64,000 bases of DNA. It comes from Actinoplanes solisilvae (GTDB taxonomy: Bacteria; Actinomycetota; Actinomycetes; Mycobacteriales; Micromonosporaceae). Under the pieces are notes generated by a model that was not told the DNA's origin, searched no databases, and worked only from the letters and a program-made list of their open reading frames with translations. The DNA lies in contig NZ_RJAC01000005.1 in the NCBI RefSeq assembly GCF_003999975.1, forward strand, positions 372,001 to 436,000. The letters run 5' to 3'. How positions within the stretch are numbered: position 1 is the stretch's first letter; each line of letters starts with the position of its first letter. Shown piece after piece: positions 33,966 to 42,903 of this stretch. The position numbers were made by a program, and so were the translations under genes.

Positions 33966-35111
33966 ATGAACGCAGAGCTTCCCGTCCCCCCTCTGGCCGA
34001 GCTCCGACAGCGCCGCAGCGTCAAGTGGCAGAGCCACCCCGGCGATGTGCTGCCGCTCTTCGTCGCCGAGATGGACTACTCGCCGGCCCCGCCGGTCAGT
34101 GCGGCCCTGTCCGAGGCGATCCACCGCGGCGACCTCGGCTACTGCACGCCCGGCCCCGAGCTGGGCAAGGCGTTCTCCGCGTTCGCGGGCCGGCGGTGGG
34201 GGTGGGAACCCGACCCGACCGGGGTGACCGCGGTGACCGACGTCGGGGTCGGCGTGGTCGAGCTGCTGCGCCGGCTGATCCGCCCCGGCGATCCCGTGGT
34301 GATCAGCCCGCCGGTTTACCAGCCCTTCTTCCACTGGGTGCCCGAGGCGGGCGGTCGCGTCGTCGAGGTGCCGTTGAGCGGCGGCCGGCTCGACCTGGCC
34401 CGGCTCGAGGCCGCGTTCGCCGCCCACCCCGCGGCCTACGTGCTCTGCAACCCGCAGAACCCGGTCGGGCGCGTCCACACCGCCGACGAACTCACCGAAC
34501 TCGTACGGCTCTCCCGGCTCTACGGCGTGCCGATCATCAGCGACGAGATCCACGGCCCGCTTGTGCTGCCCGGGGCGACGTTCACGCCGCTGCTGACCCT
34601 GCCCGGTGCGGCCGAGGTCGCGCTCAGCGTGGTGTCCGCGAGCAAGGCCTTCAACCTGGCCGGCCTCAAGTGCGCCGCGATCGTGAGCGCCTCGCCGGCC
34701 ATGTCGCGGGTCGTCGACGGGCTGTTCGCCGAGGTCACCGAGCGCACCGGGCACCTCGGGGTGATCGCGTCGGTCGCGGCCTTCACCGAGGGCGACTCCT
34801 GGCTGGCCGAGCTGGTCGAGACCCTGGCCGCCCGGCGCGCCCAGCTCGGGTCGCTGCTGGCGGCGAAACTGCCGGCGCTGCGCTGGGTTCCGCCCCAGGC
34901 GACCTACCTGGCCTGGCTCGACGCGTCGGCGCTGGGCCGCGACGCCGAGCCGCGCAATCGGTTCCTCTCCGAGGCCCGGGTCGCTCTCGAACCGGGCACC
35001 AAGTATGGCGCCGTCGGTTCCGGATATGTCCGGCTGAACTTCGCCACCAGTCCCGAAATTCTCACCGAGGCGGTGACCCGGATGGCCGGCGTGCTGCCTG
35101 TCTCGCGGTAG
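33966..35111 (+). CDS. MalY/PatB-type PLP aminotransferase (probable C-S beta-lyase)
   Basis: A 381-residue fold-I PLP enzyme. The Schiff-base lysine is Lys227 (SASKAFNLAG), the PLP-binding Asp is Asp193 (IISDEIHGPL), and the CNPQNPVGRV motif holds the cofactor-contacting Asn. The N-terminal VKWQSHPGDVLPLFVAEMDY is diagnostic for MalY/PatB cystathionine beta-lyases. The likely reaction is cleavage of cystathionine or a related thioether to give homocysteine, pyruvate and ammonia. ATG 33966 has GGAGGA upstream. Confidence 0.9.
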   Translation: MNAELPVPPLAELRQRRSVKWQSHPGDVLPLFVAEMDYSPAPPVSAALSEAIHRGDLGYCTPGPELGKAFSAFAGRRWGWEPDPTGVTAVTDVGVGVVELLRRLIRPGDPVVISPPVYQPFFHWVPEAGGRVVEVPLSGGRLDLARLEAAFAAHPAAYVLCNPQNPVGRVHTADELTELVRLSRLYGVPIISDEIHGPLVLPGATFTPLLTLPGAAEVALSVVSASKAFNLAGLKCAAIVSASPAMSRVVDGLFAEVTERTGHLGVIASVAAFTEGDSWLAELVETLAARRAQLGSLLAAKLPALRWVPPQATYLAWLDASALGRDAEPRNRFLSEARVALEPGTKYGAVGSGYVRLNFATSPEILTEAVTRMAGVLPVSR

Positions 35112-35174
35112 CGGGGCGCGGCCGCCCGTCCGGCAGTACGGTTGTACTGGTCGATCGATCCGCGGAGCGGGGGT

Positions 35175-37865
35175 GTGTCAGTGGCGTCGTCGGGATCGGG
35201 CTCGGGCCCCGCGGCGGACGAGCATCTGCTCGCCCTGCTGCGCGCGATCCGGCTGCGGCAGGCCGCCCCCGACGCGGTCGCGTCCGGCATCGCCGACACC
35301 GTCGAGGCCCTTCGCCGGCCGGAGGAGGCGGCCCACCAGGCGCTGCCGCCCGGCGAGACCCACGAGGCCCTGCCACCGGGCCGCACCCCGCCGAGCCTGC
35401 CCGCCCTGCCGTCCCACCACGACGACGACGTCCGGGCCGGCCAGCAGCTTCGGCCCCGCTGGGCGTCCTCGACCCCGGAGCAAATCGGAGCAGTCACTCC
35501 GGTTGAGTTGCCCGGGGGTTCCGGGGGAACGCCGGGTTCGGGCGCGCGGTCGGGTTCCCCGCCAGGCACAGACGTGCCGCTGGCTGACTCGCCGGGTTCG
35601 GTTGCGCGGCCGGCTGACTCCCCGGGATCTGTTGCGCAGCCGGCTGATCCGCCGGGCTCGCTTGCTCGGCCGGCAGGCAAGCCGGGCCTTGGCCCGTCTG
35701 CCCTGGCCGGTGGTGACTCGGCTGATCGGCCGGAGTCCGGCTCGTTCGGTCACTCCGGTTCGGTCGAGACCGGGGCGGAGGGTTCCGGCGGGACGGCGGC
35801 GCCGGGGCGGTCGTTCTGGGAGCACAGCCGGGCGCGGCCGGTGCCGCCGGCGTTCAAGCGTGGGCCCGCGCGGTCGGGGCCTGACAAGTTCGGCGGTGGC
35901 GAAGGCGCGCCGGCGAGCGGGCCGGTCACTGGGGGCGAGGGCGGGTCGGTCGCTGGGAGCGAGGGCGTCGGGCGAGCGGCATCGTCGAGTGGCGCCAGAC
36001 GGCCGGCGTGGACGCCTCTGATCGACCCCACCCGCGCCTCGGGGCGAGAGCTTCCCGCTGAGACGGTGACTCCGGAGTCCGGATCGGACGACCTCGGTGA
36101 GCTGCTCGACTCCGCGAGCGTGGACCACCCGGAATCGCCGACTTTGGACGATGGCTACGAGCACGGACTCAGCGGGCACGAGGGTGTGCTGGAGCGTGAC
36201 AGCCGGGCTCGCTGGACGGGAGGCGGGTCGGCACCGGTCGGTGACGACGTCGAGCCGGCACCGCCCGGGTCCGGGCCGTTCTTCGCGCGGGAGCGCCGCC
36301 GCGGATCGGCCTATCCGTCGACCGGCTCCGGCAGCGAGGCCCGCGAGACCTCGGGCCGGGAGCCCGCGATCACCGACGGCGAGGCGCTGACGCCCGACGA
36401 GGTCGGCCGGTACGCGGATGTGGAGGCGGTGGGGAAGCCCAGTCGCAATCGGTTCGCGGGGCTCGGAGGCAAGCGCGGGGAGAGCGGGGTGCGGCCCGTT
36501 GTGGAGCCGTCCCTGATGGAAGGAACCGAGGTCGAGACGGGGCCGCGGCCCGAGTGGGCCTTGGGGAGTGGGGCGCGGGCTGACCGCGTACGGAATGAGG
36601 GTGGGTCTTTGCGGGGAGAGAGTGGCGCGCACGCGACTCGTGCGGGAGCGCCGGCGCCGCGGTTGCCAGGGTTCGACATGCCGCACGTCATGCCGCCGAT
36701 GGTGGCGCGAGCGAGAAGTGCGGCGGGGGACGGGATGGACCCGGCCGACGACGCGTTGCTGCGAGAGACGCAGCGGCTGCTGAGCACGAGTCTGACCTTC
36801 GCGGGCGGGCCGGTCGAGGTGGCCGAGCGGTTGCGGTCGGCGTTGATGCAGGCCCATCCGTCGCTGATGGAAGCTCTGCCGGGCGGGCCGCGCACGCGGA
36901 CGGGGCAACTCGCTCGCGCGCTGACCTGGCTCGTGCACCACCTCGACCGGCCGCCGGCGCTGGTCGAGGGTACGGGCAAGCTCGGGATGGCGCTGGCCGC
37001 GTGCGGGGTCGAACCGGCGCAGCTGCAGCTCGTCGGGGCGGCCCTGGCCGAGGCGATGCGCGCGGGCATGGCCCCGGGGCAGTGGCGGCAAGACTTCGAC
37101 CTGGCGTGGCGTTCGACGTGGCAGCACGCATACGAGTGGATCGCCCACGGCATGGCCCGCGCGGCCCACGAGCCGCTGGTCTGGGACGCGACCGTGGTCG
37201 AGCACGACCTGCGGCGACCCGACCTGGCCGTGGTGCGGTTGCAGCCGACGCTGCCGATGCCGTTCCGTCCGGGACAGTTCGCGCGGGTGCGGGTGGCCGA
37301 GCTGCCGCAGATCTGGCGGCCCTATTCGCTGGCCGGGGCGCCGCGGCGCGACGACCTGATCGAACTGCACGTGCGGGCCAAGACGATCACCGGGGTGAGC
37401 GGCACGCTGGTCCACCGCACGAAGGTGGGCGACCACGTGGCGCTGGCTCCGGCCGAGGGCGCGATGGCCCTGCCCGCCGATCCGGGCCGCAACCTGCTGA
37501 TGATCGCCGGCGACACCGGGGTGGCCCCGCTGAAGGCGCTGCTCGCCGAGCTGGCCGACACCGGCGACGAGCGGTCGGCCGTCCTGTTCTGGGGCGTCCG
37601 CGATCTGGGCGAGCTCTACGACATCGAAGAGATCGCCGAGCTGGCCCGCCTCGCGCGGCGGGCGACAGTGGTGCCGGTGGTTTCCGAGGGCGACCCCGGA
37701 CCGTACGCGTCGGGCCTGGTCACCGACGCCGTCGCGGCCTACGGCGAATGGTCCGATCACGAGGTCTACCTCGCCGGGCCTCCGCTGATGCTGGCCGTCA
37801 CGAGCGCCGCCCTGCACCAGCTCGGCGTCGCCCCGGAACGCATCCACCACGACCCGCCGGAGTGA
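35175..37865 (+). CDS. Flavohemoglobin-like reductase with long disordered N-terminus and degenerate globin
   Basis: An 896-residue fusion. Residues 1-520 are a Gly/Ser/Pro-rich disordered region with a run of three ten-residue ADSPGSVARP-type repeats (about 137-168). A globin-like helical domain follows (about 526-660), then an FNR-type FAD/NAD module: RPYSLAG (715-721) for FAD, GDTGVAP (779-785) and YLAGPP (865-870) for NAD(P)H. Aligned to flavohemoglobin, the proximal His F8 is Leu607 and the distal Tyr B10 is Arg, so haem binding is doubtful. It may be a reductase with a structural or sensory globin. GTG 35175 is chosen for its GGAG at about seven bases; a TTG at 35142 is possible. Confidence 0.8.
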   Translation: MSVASSGSGSGPAADEHLLALLRAIRLRQAAPDAVASGIADTVEALRRPEEAAHQALPPGETHEALPPGRTPPSLPALPSHHDDDVRAGQQLRPRWASSTPEQIGAVTPVELPGGSGGTPGSGARSGSPPGTDVPLADSPGSVARPADSPGSVAQPADPPGSLARPAGKPGLGPSALAGGDSADRPESGSFGHSGSVETGAEGSGGTAAPGRSFWEHSRARPVPPAFKRGPARSGPDKFGGGEGAPASGPVTGGEGGSVAGSEGVGRAASSSGARRPAWTPLIDPTRASGRELPAETVTPESGSDDLGELLDSASVDHPESPTLDDGYEHGLSGHEGVLERDSRARWTGGGSAPVGDDVEPAPPGSGPFFARERRRGSAYPSTGSGSEARETSGREPAITDGEALTPDEVGRYADVEAVGKPSRNRFAGLGGKRGESGVRPVVEPSLMEGTEVETGPRPEWALGSGARADRVRNEGGSLRGESGAHATRAGAPAPRLPGFDMPHVMPPMVARARSAAGDGMDPADDALLRETQRLLSTSLTFAGGPVEVAERLRSALMQAHPSLMEALPGGPRTRTGQLARALTWLVHHLDRPPALVEGTGKLGMALAACGVEPAQLQLVGAALAEAMRAGMAPGQWRQDFDLAWRSTWQHAYEWIAHGMARAAHEPLVWDATVVEHDLRRPDLAVVRLQPTLPMPFRPGQFARVRVAELPQIWRPYSLAGAPRRDDLIELHVRAKTITGVSGTLVHRTKVGDHVALAPAEGAMALPADPGRNLLMIAGDTGVAPLKALLAELADTGDERSAVLFWGVRDLGELYDIEEIAELARLARRATVVPVVSEGDPGPYASGLVTDAVAAYGEWSDHEVYLAGPPLMLAVTSAALHQLGVAPERIHHDPPE

Positions 37866-37879
37866 GGAGGTCGACGACC

Positions 37880-37966
37880 TGCGGGAGTGAGGGCCGGCGG
37901 CGTCGGGGCCGGCGTGCGGGAGTGGGGGCCGGCGGTGTCAGGACCGGACCGCGGGAGTGAGAGCCG
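37880..37966. repeat. 35-bp tandem repeat, about 2.5 copies
   Basis: Units 37880-37914 and 37915-37949 share TGCGGGAGTG.GGGCCGGCGG, with a third partial unit from 37950. It fills the gap between the reductase gene and the convergent cupin gene. Confidence 0.75.
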
Positions 37967-38449
37967 TTACTCCGGTGGTGGGACCTTGTAGCCGGGGACT
38001 GACGGCCAGCGGACGGTTAGGACGACCGACTCTTGTTCGGCCAGCCAGGAGTGGTCGACGCCGCGGCCCCACACGACGTAGTCGCCGGGCTCGGTGAGCA
38101 CGACCGTGCGGTCGGGGAACTCCATATGGAAGCGGCCGCTGATCAGGATGAGCAGGGCGGTGCGCTGCTCGCCGGTCACCCACCGGGCGCGGCGGTCGCC
38201 CTTCGGGTGGCGGCCCCACTTGATCTCGACCTCGCTGCTGTGCCGCGGGTCGCCGTCGGGCCGGAAGTGCCCGAGCAGCCAGCCCTGCTCCCCGGGCGCG
38301 TCAAGATCGGCCTTGCCGACGTAGAGCGCGCCCGGCGGAACCTCGCTCGGCGCCTCACCGTCCGCACTTGCCGGGAGCTCGCTCGGCGCCTCGCCGTCCG
38401 CACTTGCCGGGAGCTCGCTGAGCCCTTTGCCGTCCTCGCGGTTGATCAT
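37967..38449 (-). CDS. Cupin-domain protein
   Basis: A 160-residue protein with a single cupin barrel (about 45-155). The signal motifs are ALLILISGRFHMEF and LTEPGDYVVWGRGVDHSW, with a C-terminal His in the second box that could bind metal. The N-terminus contains a tandem 12-residue duplication, ELPASADGEAPS, encoded by a 36-bp direct repeat at about 38344-38415. It lies 11 bases downstream of murL in the same direction and is presumably co-transcribed, but any role in wall synthesis is inference. Confidence 0.83.
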   Translation of the reverse strand: MINREDGKGLSELPASADGEAPSELPASADGEAPSEVPPGALYVGKADLDAPGEQGWLLGHFRPDGDPRHSSEVEIKWGRHPKGDRRARWVTGEQRTALLILISGRFHMEFPDRTVVLTEPGDYVVWGRGVDHSWLAEQESVVLTVRWPSVPGYKVPPPE

Positions 38450-38460
38450 GGTGGGTTGCC

Positions 38461-39771
38461 TCAGAGGGCGTCGGTGAGGATCTTCGCGTACGCGGCCGGG
38501 ACGTAGGTCGGGCCGCCGGGGGTGAGGACGTCCTCGCGAGAAGCCGTCGACCACGCCTCGGCCGGAACCGCCTTCCGCAGGGCGACCAGCACTGGGGCGT
38601 CGTCGTCCAGCATGGACAGGGCGACCAGCGACTCCTCGACCTCGCCGACGCACTCGAACGGCTTGTGGGCGTCGATGCCCAGCAGTTCGAGGAAGCCGGG
38701 AAGCTGAGCCTCGTCGGCGAACAGGTCGTGACCGAAGATCTTGGTGAGGCGGGAGCGTTCCATCGCGGGGGCCATCGCCAGGAAGACGAAGCGGCACTTC
38801 GGGCAGTCGCCGCACCAGCGGGCCGTCGGATCGTGCAGCTTGAACGCCTTGTTACAGCTCGTGACCACATCGTCGTACTGCGTGTGACGGGCGAAGAGCT
38901 GGGCGATGTGCAGTTCGGACAGCGAGCGCAGCAGCGAGAAGTACGGCTCGGTCAGCCCGGCGTGGGTGGTCACCGCGTCGCGCAGCAGACCCTCGGCCTC
39001 GACGCCCTTCGACCACTGGTGGTTGACCTCGTGACCGTTCCAGATCAGGTTCGGGTCGGAGGCCGAGCGCTCGTTCGACATCACCACCGGGCCGAGGCCG
39101 TGCCAGACGGCGGTCGCGATCGCGATCAGCGAGTTGATCGCGGTGACCGGGATGTGGCCGTTCAGGGCGCCGGCCTTGTTCAGCTCGAACAGGCGCGGGT
39201 CGAGCTTGCGGCTCGCGGCCAGCGCGGGCAGGCCGGAGGCGGCGTTCACGTTCTTGATCACCGGGTTGGGGTTGACCGAGAACGGCACCGGGTCGAGCCC
39301 GGCCGCGCGCAGGATCTCCAGCGTGACGATCGAGTCTTTGCCGCCGCCGACCGCCGACAGCGGCCGTCCCTGGCTGTTGTCGACCGGCTCAGGTGCGTCG
39401 ACGGCCCCGCCGGGCACCTCGACGGCGAGTTCGAGCACGTGGGCGAGCTGGTTGCGGTAGGCGTACTCGGCCATGCCCTTGGTGTAGACCGCCGTGAAGT
39501 AGTCGGCCACCGCGGGCGCGAACGGCTTCGGCGCGACGACCCGGGGTGGGGCTCCGACCTTGAAATAGCTCACGCCGGCGACGACGTGCAACAGGTCGAG
39601 CACGGCACCCAGCGCGGCCGGCACCGGGCGAGGCTCACCCGCGGGCACGGGCAGCGTGATCACCTCGGTGAAGTGCAGCGGGTCAGGACCGTCGAGCACG
39701 TAATCGAACGTCGCCACCCCGGTGGAGGGGTCGAAGGCGTACGAAGGGAAGCGCATGACGTCGAACTGCAC
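38461..39771 (-). CDS. murL: UDP-MurNAc-L-Ala-L-Glu epimerase MurL
   Basis: A 436-residue enzyme that, in Xanthomonas oryzae, epimerises the L-Glu of UDP-MurNAc-L-Ala-L-Glu to D-Glu, replacing a free D-glutamate route. Recognition rests on the overall sequence with PP-loop-like AVGGGKDSIVTLEILR, SVNPNPVIKNV, a MSNERSASDPNL motif and a CNKAFKLHDPTARWCGDCPK Cys cluster, and on divergence from a MurD2-type ligase gene just 64 bases away, the known partner. GTG 39771 has AGGAG eight bases upstream; ATG 39756 (five codons in) is less well placed. Confidence 0.88.
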   Translation of the reverse strand: MQFDVMRFPSYAFDPSTGVATFDYVLDGPDPLHFTEVITLPVPAGEPRPVPAALGAVLDLLHVVAGVSYFKVGAPPRVVAPKPFAPAVADYFTAVYTKGMAEYAYRNQLAHVLELAVEVPGGAVDAPEPVDNSQGRPLSAVGGGKDSIVTLEILRAAGLDPVPFSVNPNPVIKNVNAASGLPALAASRKLDPRLFELNKAGALNGHIPVTAINSLIAIATAVWHGLGPVVMSNERSASDPNLIWNGHEVNHQWSKGVEAEGLLRDAVTTHAGLTEPYFSLLRSLSELHIAQLFARHTQYDDVVTSCNKAFKLHDPTARWCGDCPKCRFVFLAMAPAMERSRLTKIFGHDLFADEAQLPGFLELLGIDAHKPFECVGEVEESLVALSMLDDDAPVLVALRKAVPAEAWSTASREDVLTPGGPTYVPAAYAKILTDAL

Positions 39772-39835
39772 CCGGGAACTCCTGTCTGAGGGCCGACCGG
39801 CAATACTAGTGCGACTCGTCGAAGAGGAGAGAAAC

Positions 39836-41185
39836 GTGCGCCTGGCAGACCTGAAGGGCCGGTCCGTGGCGGTCTGGGGCACGGGCCGCGAGGGCCGCGC
39901 CGCGGTGACCGCGATCGCGCCGCACGGGCCGTCGCGCCTCATGGCCGTCGACGACAGTGCCAACTTCCTCTCCGTCGAGTGGGAGGGCGAACTGGCCGCC
40001 CTGGCCCCGCTGGCCGGCGGCGAGCACGCCTTCGCGGCCCTGGTCTCGGCCGACGTGGTGGTGCGATCCCCGGGCGTGCCGCAGACCCACCCGTGGATGA
40101 CCGAGCTGCGTACGCGGGGCGTTACGGTCACCGGCGGTAGCGCGCTGTGGATGGCCGCTCACTCCGCGCGCACGATCGGGGTCACCGGCAGCAAGGGCAA
40201 GAGCACGACCTCGGCCCTGATCAGTCACCTGCTCGCGGCGGTCGGCCGGCCCAACGTCTTCGGCGGGAACATCGGCGTGCCGCTGCTCGACCTGCCCGAC
40301 GCCCCGCTCTACGTGCTCGAGCTGTCCAGCTATCAGTGCTCCGACCTGACCGACTCGCCCCAGGTCGCGGTGGTGACGTCGCTCTTCCCCGAGCACCTCG
40401 ACGCGCACGGCGGCGAGCAGGAGTACTACCGCGACAAGCTGAACCTGCTCCGCCACGGACCGGAAATGATCGTCGTCAACGGCGTGGACGAGCGACTGCG
40501 CGACGAGATCCGCGGCGTGACCGACGCGAACGGCTTCCCGCCCATCCCGGCCGCCGCCGACGACTCGCGGTTCCGGGTCGAGGGCGGCACCGTCTTCTGC
40601 TCCGACGAGCCGCTGTTCCCGCGCGCGGCGCTGCGGCTCAAGGGCGAGCACAACGGGCGCAACCTGTGCGTGGCGCTGGCCGTGCTCGACGGGCTCGGCG
40701 TCGACGTGCCGGGGGAGAAGGACGCCCTGGCCGCGGCGGTCGCGTCGTTCGAGGGCCTGCCACACCGGCTCAGCGAGATCGCCGACCCGTCCGGCCTGAC
40801 CTTCGTCGACGACACCCTGTCGACGACGCCGCACTCGGCCATGCACGCCATCGACGCGTACGCCGACCGGCCGCTCACCGTCCTGCTGGGCGGAGCCGAC
40901 CGCGGTCTCGACTACTCACCGTTGCGTCATTTCCTCACCGACCGCGAACTGACCGTGATCGGCCTGCCCGACAGCGGGCCTCGCATCCTGGCCGAGCTGG
41001 CCGGCCTCCCGAAGATCAAGACGGTGCCCGCCGAAGACCTGGCCGACGCCGTACGACTGGCGCGCGAGCTCACCCCGGCGGGCGGAGTCGTGCTGCTGTC
41101 GCCGGCCGCGCCCAGCTACGGGCAGTTCCGCAACTTCGAACACCGCTCCGAGGCCTTCGTCGAGGCGATCAACGCGACCGCGTAG
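39836..41185 (+). CDS. murD2: Mur ligase MurD2 (UDP-MurNAc-L-Ala:L-glutamate ligase)
   Basis: A 449-residue Mur ligase. The ATP site is IGVTGSKGKSTT (114-125), followed by ELSSYQCSDL, the substrate/Mg region PEHLDAHGG with the usual His, and the C-terminal domain motif YGQFRNFEHRSEAF. MurD2 adds L-Glu rather than D-Glu to UDP-MurNAc-L-Ala; assignment to this subtype depends on the adjacent murL, since the sequence alone reads as a MurD. GTG 39836 with GAGGAGAG upstream gives the conserved start MRLADLKGRSVAVWG. Confidence 0.85.
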   Translation: MRLADLKGRSVAVWGTGREGRAAVTAIAPHGPSRLMAVDDSANFLSVEWEGELAALAPLAGGEHAFAALVSADVVVRSPGVPQTHPWMTELRTRGVTVTGGSALWMAAHSARTIGVTGSKGKSTTSALISHLLAAVGRPNVFGGNIGVPLLDLPDAPLYVLELSSYQCSDLTDSPQVAVVTSLFPEHLDAHGGEQEYYRDKLNLLRHGPEMIVVNGVDERLRDEIRGVTDANGFPPIPAAADDSRFRVEGGTVFCSDEPLFPRAALRLKGEHNGRNLCVALAVLDGLGVDVPGEKDALAAAVASFEGLPHRLSEIADPSGLTFVDDTLSTTPHSAMHAIDAYADRPLTVLLGGADRGLDYSPLRHFLTDRELTVIGLPDSGPRILAELAGLPKIKTVPAEDLADAVRLARELTPAGGVVLLSPAAPSYGQFRNFEHRSEAFVEAINATA

Positions 41186-41755
41186 CGATCGGGTCCGCGC
41201 AGCGAGATGACCGCGCTGGGGAACGCGTCCGTGCGGCGAGCCGTCCGCGCAGCGAGCCGTCCGCGCAGCGAGCCGTCCGCGCAGCGAGCCGTCCGCGCAG
41301 CGAGCCGTCCGCGCAGCGAGCCGTCCGTGCTGGGGAACGCGACCGTGTGGCGAGCCGTTCGCGGGCTCGGGGGACCGCGCGCGGGCGGCTGGGTGACCGC
41401 CGGGTCTGAAGCCGGTGGCCGCGTGACCGCCTTTCGTGGCAGCTGAGTATGCGCTGGTGGCGAGGGCGGCCGGATCGGCGTGGAAGTCGACGAGGCGTAC
41501 GGGAAGATTCTGTTTCGGCGGTGACGATTGTGTTTCAAAGCCGCCAAGAGATGGGCTTTCCGGCCTAAGGGTGATCGGCTGATCGGGCTGCGGCCGGATG
41601 CCGAGCGGGCCATGTCAAAACGGGATCAAACCGCCCACGTGATGGCGGTCACGCCTTAACGGCCATTTGCGGATCGATGGCGGTCAAGTGGCGGGCGCGT
41701 AACACGCGTTCATCGGCGCAGGCCAGGTAACGGTTTGAAAACTTCGCCCGAATCC
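41186..41755. other. Long intergenic region with a minisatellite, no supported gene
   Basis: Between murD2 and the RpiR regulator. The first half is occupied by the 16-bp tandem array (41217-41361); the second half, which becomes notably AT-richer toward 41740, leads into the regulator promoter. Frames across the array are generated by the repeat and are not credible genes. Confidence 0.5.
41217..41361. repeat. 16-bp minisatellite inside a larger direct repeat
   Basis: The unit CGAGCCGTCCGCGCAG is repeated five times from 41237 to 41316, with a sixth altered copy to 41332. The array is flanked by near-identical CTGGGGAACGCGNCCGTG segments at about 41217 and 41331. The period is not a multiple of three, so it is not coding. 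Confidence 0.9.
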
Positions 41756-41807
41756 TTGACACAGAGGGCCGTTCAGTAAGAAATTTTACCGCGACAGTAA
41801 ACACTGT
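41756..41807 (+). promoter_or_regulatory. Promoter and palindromic operators of the RpiR gene
   Basis: TTGACA at 41756-41761 is a consensus -35 and TAAGAA near 41777 a possible, close-spaced -10. Two palindromes follow: GTAA-N6-TTAC at 41776-41789 and ACAGT-AAAC-ACTGT at 41794-41807, just before the ribosome site. They are candidates for autoregulation by the RpiR protein or for another sugar regulator. Confidence 0.5.
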
Positions 41808-41825
41808 TTCCTGAAGGGGAGGCCC

Positions 41826-42797
41826 ATGAGCGAGCCGGAGATGGACGGCGCCGCGTCGACCGCGGTTGTCGACTCCCTGGTTCGGGCTGACCCCGACGGC
41901 TCGGACAAATCGAACGCCGGGCAGGGTGTGCTGGCGCGCGTGCGTTCGCTGCTGCCGGAGTTCACGGGGGCGTTGCGGCGCGTCGCGGAGCAGGTGCTGA
42001 CCGACCCGGCCGCGGCGAGCAGGGCCACCATCGTCGAGCTCGCCGAGCGCAGTGGCACCTCGCCTGCCACTGTCACCCGGTTCTGTCGCGCGCTCGGCTT
42101 CGATGGCTACGCGGACCTGAGGCTCGGCATCGCCGCCGAGACCGGCCGGGCCCGCAGTGCCGGCTGGACGGTCGACATCGGACGCGAGATCCAGCCGGGC
42201 GACCCTCTCGAGCGGGTCCTCGGACAGATCATGGCGGCCGACACCCAGGCCATGCACGACACGGCCGCGCTGCTCGACCTCGCCGAGGTGGAGCGGGCCG
42301 CGGTCGCGATCGCCGCGTCGAGCCGGGTCAACATCTTCGGGGCCAGCGGAAGTGCGCTGGTCGGCGAGGAGATGCAGTTCAGCCTGCACCGCATCGGGGT
42401 GCCGGTCTGGGCCTGGACCGATGTGCACAACGGTCTGGCCAGCGCCGCCCTTTCCCGGCCCGGCGACGTCGCGCTCGGCATCTCGCACTCGGGCGAGACC
42501 GGCGAGACCATCGAGCTGCTCGCCGAGGCGAGCAGCCGGGGCGCCACCACCATCGCCCTGACCAGCTTCCCGCGCTCGCCGCTGGCCGAGCTGGCCGACA
42601 TCACCCTCGTGACTGCCACCCAGGCGACGACCTTCCGGCCGGACGCCCTCAGCGCACGCCATCCGCAGCTCGTCGTCCTCGACCTGCTCTACGTCGCCGT
42701 CGCGCAGCGGACCCACGAACGTTCCCACGCGGCCTTCCAGCGCACCGCTCAGGCGGTGCACGGGCACAAGGCGGCGAAGGACGACAGCTCCACGTGA
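41826..42797 (+). CDS. MurR/RpiR-family transcriptional regulator
   Basis: A 323-residue regulator with an RpiR-type helix-turn-helix (about 40-115; VELAERSGTSPATVTRFCRALG as core) and a SIS sugar-phosphate-binding domain (about 145-295; IFGASGSALVGEEMQ and ISHSGETGETIELL). SIS ligands are phosphosugars, and the next three genes import N-acetylglucosamine or chitobiose, so GlcNAc-6-P or MurNAc-6-P is a plausible effector (inference). The ATG has GGGGAGG upstream. It is transcribed toward ngcEFG, with 106 bases between. Confidence 0.92.
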   Translation: MSEPEMDGAASTAVVDSLVRADPDGSDKSNAGQGVLARVRSLLPEFTGALRRVAEQVLTDPAAASRATIVELAERSGTSPATVTRFCRALGFDGYADLRLGIAAETGRARSAGWTVDIGREIQPGDPLERVLGQIMAADTQAMHDTAALLDLAEVERAAVAIAASSRVNIFGASGSALVGEEMQFSLHRIGVPVWAWTDVHNGLASAALSRPGDVALGISHSGETGETIELLAEASSRGATTIALTSFPRSPLAELADITLVTATQATTFRPDALSARHPQLVVLDLLYVAVAQRTHERSHAAFQRTAQAVHGHKAAKDDSST

Positions 42798-42903
42798 CAC
42801 CCGCCCACGAGGTCGCTTGACAGGCGACTTCCCGAATGTGAGCCTCACGTACCTTGTGGTGATTTATCTACCAGAAGCGAACAGCAAGCACTGAGGAGAT
42901 GCT

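Noticed and set aside
41207..41446. Arg/Ser-rich reading frames across the 16-bp array
   Set aside because: They exist only because the GC-rich repeat lacks stops; the unit is not a multiple of three and there is no homology or ribosome site.
42840..42885. A DasR (dre) box upstream of ngcE
   Set aside because: TGGT...ACCA is present, but the half-sites are separated by nine bases rather than the four of the dre consensus, so it is not a convincing site.
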